A stretch of DNA of 64,000 nucleotides, from the NCBI GenBank assembly GCA_036924285.1, contig JAYKYS010000006.1:23162001-23226000 (forward strand), in the 5' to 3' direction. The position numbers and the translations under genes were made by a program. Below, piece after piece: positions 56,916-64,000 of the stretch. The first letter of the stretch is position 1; every line of letters starts with the position of its first letter. Source of the stretch: Asterella californica. Taxonomy: Eukaryota; Streptophyta; Marchantiopsida; Marchantiales; Aytoniaceae. The notes under the pieces are model-generated. The model had not been told where the DNA came from. It did no database searches and saw nothing but the letters and a program-made list of their open reading frames with translations.

Positions 56916-58107
56916 CTCAAGAGTCAAGAGCACAGTAAATCCACTCGGTTGCCTTGAAGCCTTGCAGTTGGCGCCGTCTCTCGTCGTTTCCTTCCTTCGG
57001 TACTTCTAACTTACGCAGAGTAAATCTTGCCAAGGTGTAAATAGAAAATAATCCAACAAATGCAGAGCTCCTCACTGCATTGCGAGGAATTCGTTCCTTA
57101 TCATCAGTTCCACCTGCCATGAACTAACTGCTGCCTCTCGATAAAGACGTTCCGGAGTATGGCATAGAGTCCACTCATCGGACGCCTCGCGTCGTGAGTG
57201 ATACGCGCTTGGCGACCGGGAGCTCACCAGCCATTGGGATACGATTAGGGTAAATATCTATTCTCACCGTTCCCCCTCACTTGCAGCTGCATGCGTTGAT
57301 CTGACAATTCGAAACATGCGTAGATGATCGCGTGCACATAAGTGGTGGAAATAGCAGTTCTTGGCAATTATCTTATTGCCGAATGAGTCTAAAGCTTGGT
57401 ATGAAGTTCTGTTGCTCTTTCTGTTCTTTTTCCTTTTGCTAACTATTGCTGATCTTATTCCCGGAGGTACTTACTGGAACTGTTACCATTGACGATCATG
57501 AAGGGCCACCAAAATCTACTTTTTTGAGAGGCGCCGGAGGATTCTTGTGATTGCGCTCGAACGGTAAACGCTGTAGTAGCTCTTGATCAGTTTGGTGAAG
57601 TCCGTGAATTCGTTTCCCACAATGGAATACTTGGGCATTTTTTCACGATCTGGCCTTGAACTCAACGAGCTTACCAAGTACTTCAGATATCCGTACTACT
57701 AGTAGCATTAAGGTTGTCGGGTCTCGTAAATTTCATTTCGGTAGCAAGCGTCCGGAGGTTCTGATATCGTGTCCTGCAGAACACTAGTCTGTAGCTAAAC
57801 ATCAACACAACCAATAGATTAGTCACAACGGATACTGAAGTGAAATACCCGCTTTGACCCTTAGTTAAAAGTCGTCACTTATACTGCACGGGAAACCGAA
57901 AGAAAGATGAACTCTTGCCTATAGCTCCACAACTAGGAAGTGTAATTGTCTAAACGTCCTATCTGCCAGATCAGCTTCTTAATTTGTTTATAAGAAATAT
58001 AAAAATAATAAATATTTATTATATAGAGCAAATATAAATGTATAAAGGTTATACAGAGAATCCTTTTATAATGATCGGACAGAGACGGTGAAATCTATTG
58101 TCGTATT
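56916..58107. other. Intergenic sequence
   Basis: No gene or structured element seen. GC content falls after about 57.9 kb. Confidence 0.4.
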
Positions 58108-58323
58108 TTACAGCTGGCTCTCGCTATCTAAAATACGTGCTTTAAAAGCTGAAACCCGAAATGCTTTTGCTTCTAGTGTATCTTCTATGCGATCTAACCT
58201 TTCTAAGAAAAGTTCTAAATTCTTTTTATTACTGGCTTTGAGGTAGAGCGTTCTGCTTCCCTTGTTGGGGTCCTCGCTCCCTTCGAACTCTCTGTTGGTT
58301 CCACCTTTAGTGGTAAGAACCAT
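58108..58323 (-). CDS. Short charged ORF (unrecognised), probably a fragment
   Basis: A 71-codon minus-strand frame rich in Lys, Glu and Leu, with RTLYLKASNKKNLELFLERL and RIEDTLEAKAFRVSAFKARI. The second half has a helical, coiled-coil-like pattern. Upstream, in other frames, SETKLEIQAAKRTNERLEGH continues the same style, which suggests a longer protein broken by a frameshift. The family is unknown; it could be a retroelement Gag relic. Confidence 0.3.
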   Translation of the reverse strand: MVLTTKGGTNREFEGSEDPNKGSRTLYLKASNKKNLELFLERLDRIEDTLEAKAFRVSAFKARILDSESQL

Positions 58324-59486
58324 GACCTTCTAGACGTTCATTTGTTCTCTTGGCAGCTTGGATTTCTAGCTTAGTTTCACTTAGTTTCACTCTGAACGTT
58401 TTTGATCGATCATCCTTCTTCGACGTAGCGGCGTTGCTGTTGATTTTGGAATTGCAGTTCTTTCCATCATCCTGCTATATCTGGTGCAGACGTAGCTGTT
58501 CTCGTTCTCCTTGTTAGGTCTGTTTGTTCATTTTTGTTCGGATGAAGAACCTTGCAGTCGCGCAGTCATCGTTGCGTATCTTTGTCTCTCAGGATCAGCG
58601 AATGGAGCCGTGCAAGCATAATGTCGGTGTTTTGAACCGTCACTTGTACTTGTATTATTTATTTTCATCATCGTTTTTACATTTTTTGTTGCTTTGTTTT
58701 AGTGCATTTGTGAACTGGATCTCCTTCTCCCGACCTTCTAGCATTTTGAAATTTGTTCTTTCCAGATGATGCTTGCAGCTTCTTGAGCACCAATTTGACA
58801 CATTTGCACGTTTCTTTTACGGACGTCATCGACCCATATGATCATATCACATCGAATCTGCACATCAAGAAAAGATGTTCAGTTGTTTTCGCTTTTCGCA
58901 CACAGGTGTTAGCACATTCCTCAGCTTTGACCATTTTTTCTTGCACCGGAAAACATTTGTGTATCAGCTTTTATATACATGTACAGAAAAGCCGATATGT
59001 ATATATATATCAGAACCTTCTTACTGTCTATCTGATTCATTTGCCATATATTCTTCCATCCTTTTCTTCTATTTGTTTGCGTGGTCTTTGTTACACATCG
59101 ATTTGTACAACTTCGTCTATAGTCAATAGTCTTCTTCGATGATCTTCTTCCACTAGTGATTTTCTAAGTTCCAACAGTTCGCTTGTTTCTCTCCAATTGG
59201 TTACACTCATCCATCCAGTTCACTTAGTCTTAACTCTTTCGATTAAACTCTTCCAGTGGGATTTGGTAAGTTCCAACCATCCGCGTGTTTCTTCCCAATT
59301 CGCTATGTTCATCCATCCAGTTCGTTTAGTGGTTATTCCTTTTTTTGACTGTTTTATTTTCTCGAGTGCTAAATCTTCTTTGTTCTTGGTTTTCTCTTGG
59401 TTCATCTTTCTCCCATATGGAGAAGTAGTCTTAGTCGTTATCGTTCTCTTCCCTTTTTGTTTACGAAGTCTCTAACTCTTAGAGAG

Positions 59487-59560
59487 ACACATCCACTTAT
59501 TCCATCTGGAGAGGTGAATAAGTTGAACATGGAAGAGGTGAATAAAATAAACAAGCATGC
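59487..59560. repeat. Dispersed hairpin family, two tandem half-copies
   Basis: ccacttattccatctggaga with ggtgaataag is followed directly by atggaagaggtgaataaa and caagcatgc. Same words as the hairpins at 1.0, 24.8, 43.2 and 48.7 kb. Confidence 0.5.
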
Positions 59561-60185
59561 ACATAATACTTTCTTTGTGAGTTGGTCAAATGTTATTCGG
59601 GAGCAGTCTAGTTTGTTGTAGTTAGTTGTATGCATTTTCTTCTATCAACGTTCTAGTGAACTCGTCAAAATATTATTTCCAAGTTTCTTTTACCTTTTCA
59701 TTATTTCTGCACACTGTTTAGGTTTTGATGTTTGATATGATGTATGATAATAACGATTTTTATGTTAATATTTACATAAATTTATGTACATATCTATAAT
59801 TCAGTTTTACTTAATTCATAAAATTTGATTGTAAATATAATGAGGTGTTGAATTGTGAATTAAGGAATTAAGTTAATATGACTGGTTAGAGGTAACTACA
59901 ATTATATTTATTATATTTTGAACAGAACTAAAATATTTATAGACTAAAATATATATCTTACTTTTTATATCTAACGTTAAAAGACTTTTTTTTAATTTTA
60001 TATTAATAACGAGACTTATATACTCGACTCTATTGATGAGTTCTAGTGTGCAAGCTGATTAAAATGTGAATTTAAGTTTTTTAGATCTTTCTTGGATCTT
60101 GTTAACTTTGAAGATAAGTTCATCAGAAAGAGATATGTCCATGAGCTAAAAAGTGAAGATCATCAGTTTTGTTTTCACATATAAT

Positions 60186-60189
<4 letters not shown>

Positions 60190-60217
<28 letters not shown>
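60190..60217. repeat. (AT)n microsatellite
   Basis: About 14 uninterrupted AT repeats. A shorter run lies at 19779-19797 inside the plastid insertion. Confidence 0.9.
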
Positions 60218-61164
60218 TGATATTGAAATATAAAATATGTATGAAAAATTATGAATTTTCTTCTACATCGTGTGGAGGATTCAAAAATGAAATATATGAG
60301 TATTTGTAATCAACAGAAGATACATGTTGTAGTTTGATTGTTTGATATTCGTAAAGTCTGAAAATTATATCATTTGGGATAGTTCATAGATAAGATCGAA
60401 AAAAGTTCACAGATAAGAACGAAAAAAGTTTACAAACCGAACTGTTCATTTTGATTTTTATCGGATAGATAGATAAACACTAATTAGATTTACTCTTTTA
60501 CCTAATCTTTTGTTGAGGTTATATTGACTATGTATAAGACGAATGCACAATCTTTAAGATGTTGCACTTAGTTGTAAACTTCATCAGTCTCGTGTTTGTA
60601 GACGTTGGAGTCATTTTCTTTAGTCGGTAGTTGCTTTTTCGTCATGCTTGTATCTTCCAAGATCTCTGAATATAGATTATCCACTTGTGTGCTCTTTCTT
60701 CAAAACGCTAGGTTTTTTCTAATGCTCTAGAGTGAAATGGTTGCTAACGTCCATGCTACATGTTCTTTTCGTGTTATTCCCTTTCTTATGTTTATCGACT
60801 TGTTATTATAGTTGGCACTCCCTTCCCAGAGGTTGTTCGCGTCCTACGACTGGTTTGACATTTTAGGAGCTCGCCTTTCATGCTATAGAATTTCATATCT
60901 GCTTCTCTCATACCATCCAAAATGTTTTGTCAGCAAATCAGTTCTTTCTTCATTAACATTTACCATTCTGTCACATAACATGGATCGTACAGAATTTGCG
61001 GATGAGAGGTAACATCATCTTCTCCTTTCCTTGCATATCGTATTTTCATTCTTGTCTTCATTCATGGATGTGAGGAATTCTCATCCAACAAGAAATGAGG
61101 GTGTACGGCACAAAAAGAGTGACCTTCAACCATAATCCTCTAATCTTTTACTCACTTCAATCTT

Positions 61165-62088
61165 GTGCTATGGAGAACTCGCCGAATTAAAGTTTGTCGG
61201 ATGGATGTTTCGTGCATACGCAAGCAGTATATTTACGTAGGTTGCATAAAGTTAGGGCTCTTTTTGACTCCTGTCACACATCATGAATATGCATATCACT
61301 TTTGCCTTTGGAAGGTGTACGTCCCGGAGGGGATATGTCAGCGGATCAGGATGATGTGGGTTCATTATTATGCAAGTCTTAGGATGATGCAGAAAAGTGG
61401 CCTAATGCACCGTCCTTACTACAACTCAAATGTCACATAGAGTGAGTAGTCGCAAGTTTGTGGTGCGGGGTGAGCGAATGCTGTTTTCCGTCACAACGTG
61501 CAACAATATTCTTTTCACACATGAACGGTTCCAGCAGCAAAGCAAAAGGTGTGTCAATGGCGCCTTGGTAGCTAGTGGCTGTAGGAACGTTGCAACTTTT
61601 GATATTAAGCCCGGCCTAGAAGACAGCCATGAAAGCAAAGTCCCAGATGCTAGCACAGGTTGGATGCAAGATTCCAAAGGCTTCGGCCGTGAGTGAGGTT
61701 CAGTGAGCTTTGTTGTTGCTACATGTCGATCATCCTGCTGACTTTCTTCACAACATATGAACCTGGTAGGTAGACATCTAAGCATATAGTCATATGTTTG
61801 ATGGAGGGTAATGAAGGAAGTCAACGACAGCTGTGGTGGTTTGGGCCACATTTGCAGGTCCTGCAGTCAAACCATGAATCACTAGAGTACACTTTCTATC
61901 GTGAGCTTTCCACGCTCCTTGCAAACGGTAAGAATAACGGCGAGCATGAAGAGAAGGTACGATTCGGGAGGGCAATATACATGTATATCAATCAAATGCA
62001 TACTTACATTCAGCCCCTTCTGACTTTATTTTCATTTCGAATTTGGATGTTAAGCCTACAAAAGATATACCGTACGACCTGTGCATGA
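61165..62088 (+). other. Possible exons of an unrecognised gene
   Basis: Plus-strand frames at 61165-61440, 61430-61696 and 61798-62088 have protein-like residue use in a GC-richer patch (VYVPEGICQRIRMMWVHYY; FDIKPGLEDSHESKVPDAST; GSQRQLWWFGPHLQVLQSNH). Donor-like GAAG|GTAC occurs near 61955. No consistent spliced frame or known domain could be built, and a minus-strand frame of 141 codons overlaps. Coding status is open. Confidence 0.25.
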
Positions 62089-64000
62089 TTGTCATATTCG
62101 CGAGCAGTTGGATGGAGTGCAGAAAGCTATTAGCTTTAGCTATTCAGCCAGGGTGTAATTTTACACTCTGTTCCGTTTAAATGGGCCTTCTTTGAAGTCA
62201 GCTTAGATTATATTCAGATTCGGAGCTCATGTGCACCTCACAAGTTGGGATTCTCCATACTCCAGAGAAGGTGCATGCTGATCATGCTACCATGCTCGAG
62301 GCCAAAAGGAAACTAAGGTTTGTGTTTTTCTCATCCTCGGCCGGCGGTAAAGTGCGAGCTTCAACGGGCCAGTTTGTAGTGTACACTTAATATGTAGTCC
62401 TGATCGATTACCTGTAAGAAATCCAGCCCCGACCTAGTAACAGTCCAACAATTTAACAAAAAACAATTCAATTCCCTAACAGTTCGAGGAGAGAACATGT
62501 ACAGAACCAGACAAACAACCCTTCGAAACTTCTTGTTTTACCAATGGTCCAAATCTTGCCCAGCCCAGCCCAACTCGAATCAACATCCAGCCATGCTGTT
62601 CCTTTAGCTTGTCTTTTATCGTTTGTCGTGCTTGCATGTGGTAGAATGAGGTCGTTTGTTGTTAAGTGGAAATGAGTTCCTCCGAGCTGAAAACAGGGTC
62701 CGTAGAGGGGCCCATACCGTAATCCAAGGTACGAGGCTCGTTGAGGGCTTGTTTCGTGTTGTCTCTTATGAGCAACCGGACTTCAGGATATGACCAGACG
62801 GAGCTTCTGGATGGTAATGGAGTAGAGCCGACCCCACGGACATCCACAGCTCCATAGCTAGGGTCTGCTAGTCACGCTATGCGTGTCCATTTAACCAAAT
62901 GAAAGCACAAAAGATATGAAGGCTTCTAGTTTATCCAAGAAACAGATATACCAGTTTTCGCCTAGATTTCCCCGCGTACCGTCAACCTTTTGGCGGTTTC
63001 TAAGGACTTCCAGTTGTTTGCGTTAGCAATCCCATTATCTAACACTATCTCTGAAGTGAAGTGTGACTTTAAGTATCGGTTCAAATCCGGTGTCTGCTCC
63101 ACTTTATCTGTTCTTTAGCAAAACCTGCAGGTTGAGTTTGCAAAGAATTCCGGTTCTAGGCGGACACTGATATACACCCTTGCGCTGACAAAATAGAGAG
63201 TACGGTAGTGATAAGACTTGCAAGAGGCGTTCTTCAGTCCTTAGTGCAGTACTTAGCTCTCAGGGGCTTTACTCAATTGAGTTTTGGAGGAACGATCTCG
63301 ACCCTCGAAGAGAGGATGGACTGAGGTATGTGAAGTTGTCATCAGGGTCCACCGATTGTGTTTATCTCCGTTTAGAGGGTTATAATGGAGGTCTTGTTGC
63401 GTTTGGACCGTAAAAGTGTGTGCTGCCCATGTTTTCCGGCTTTAATTGTCGTCCTCGAGTTTCCTCGCCAAAGAAACCCAAGATATGAACAACATACAGT
63501 TGTGCACGTGAACTTAACCCATTGACGGTCTGCTGATCTGCAAGTCTTTTCCTAGAATATTCTGCTCTCTTAGTCATTGCTTTTGCAAGTGGTGCACTAG
63601 GCACGAGTAAAACATTCATCACCAGTTCCAATGGAGGTTTAGTGATGAACATGTCGCTCCAAGTTGGAACTTTTCTTGGATGGCAGCATGTACTATCCAG
63701 ATTCTGGTGTACGTCTTAAGACGGAGGGAAGGACGAGATGGCTGAGTGATATACAACCGTGATGTTATACATCGTCAGATATTTTCCGTATTTGGTGCAT
63801 GACACGAAAACTTCCAGGTGTGTTCTCAGAATGCATTATACACCTCATGCGGTTCTAGCTTTCTTAAGCGCTCTGAAGATCTAGAGACGAGGAGATCAGT
63901 TGGAGGAATCATGATTTTGCAATTGCTGGTTGCAGCGGGTCAATCCTCTGGAGTCCAAAGTACTGTAAACCAGGAGATATCCATATCCCACTTCGATCCT
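62089..64000. other. Right flank, no supported gene
   Basis: Mixed composition. Minus-strand frames of 61 and 90 codons (62847-62662, 63652-63380) have no known motif. A T-arm-like cggttcaaatccggtg at 63078-63093 lacks the rest of a tRNA. Confidence 0.4.

Larger units (their letters stand above)
58324..61160. other. Pyrimidine-rich then AT-rich intergenic sequence with repeats
   Basis: Frames at 58.5-59.6 kb on plus reflect a T-rich strand and hold no known domain. A segment beginning aagttccaac at 59166 is repeated at 59268 (about 102 bp spacing). A hairpin-family copy lies at 59487-59560 and an (AT)n run at 60190-60217. 59.7-60.8 kb is very AT-rich. Confidence 0.4.

Noticed and set aside
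61426..61851. 141-codon minus-strand frame
   Set aside because: It mirrors plus-strand frames in a GC-richer patch; residue use on plus looks more natural and no motif is present.
63078..63104. T-arm-like cggttcaaatccggtg followed by a CCA-like end
   Set aside because: The 5' half of a tRNA (a partner for the acceptor stem, a D-arm) is not present in the preceding 80 bases.

Overview
The window looks like nuclear DNA of a land plant, most likely a bryophyte (moss or liverwort). It is AT-rich and intron-bearing, with long stretches of repeats and decayed mobile elements. It holds a SAUR-type auxin-response gene and a decayed block of plastid DNA whose gene order (infA-rpl36-rps11-rpoA facing petD-petB) and residues fit bryophyte plastids. 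I cannot name the species from sequence alone.

Region 1 (about 1.7-12.5 kb) is one old Ty3/Gypsy-type LTR retrotransposon on the minus strand. Reading down the minus strand it carries gag with a zinc knuckle, an aspartic protease, a C5-cytosine DNA methyltransferase (DNMT) domain, reverse transcriptase, RNase H, integrase, and a complete PHD-type zinc finger at the integrase C-terminus. Every part has stops or frameshifts. The DNMT domain is split by a 1.86-kb insertion with short terminal inverted repeats and a target duplication that falls inside the catalytic ENV motif. A methyltransferase built into the Gypsy polyprotein is the most striking feature of the window.

Region 2 (12.5-19.4 kb) is mostly AT-rich noncoding DNA with a small inverted-repeat element. 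It contains one plausible two-exon gene for a small single-pass membrane protein (17.3-18.2 kb).

Region 3 (19.4-24.6 kb) is a nuclear plastid insertion (NUPT). Six pseudogenes remain in plastid order and orientation: infA, rpl36, rps11 and rpoA on plus, petD and petB on minus. About 1.45 kb of foreign DNA interrupts rpoA.

Region 4 (24.6-53.8 kb) is intergenic and repeat-rich. It holds several MITE-like elements, a dispersed hairpin repeat family, perfect hairpins (the best a 33-bp palindrome at 26.04 kb), a large foldback at 32.1-32.5 kb, a remnant of a Copia-type element at 42.7-42.9 kb, and short tandem duplications.

Region 5 (53.8-64 kb) contains the best-supported host gene, a single-exon SAUR protein at 54,875-55,270. 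Gene-like but unrecognised reading frames follow, then AT-rich sequence and possible exons near 61.2-62.1 kb.
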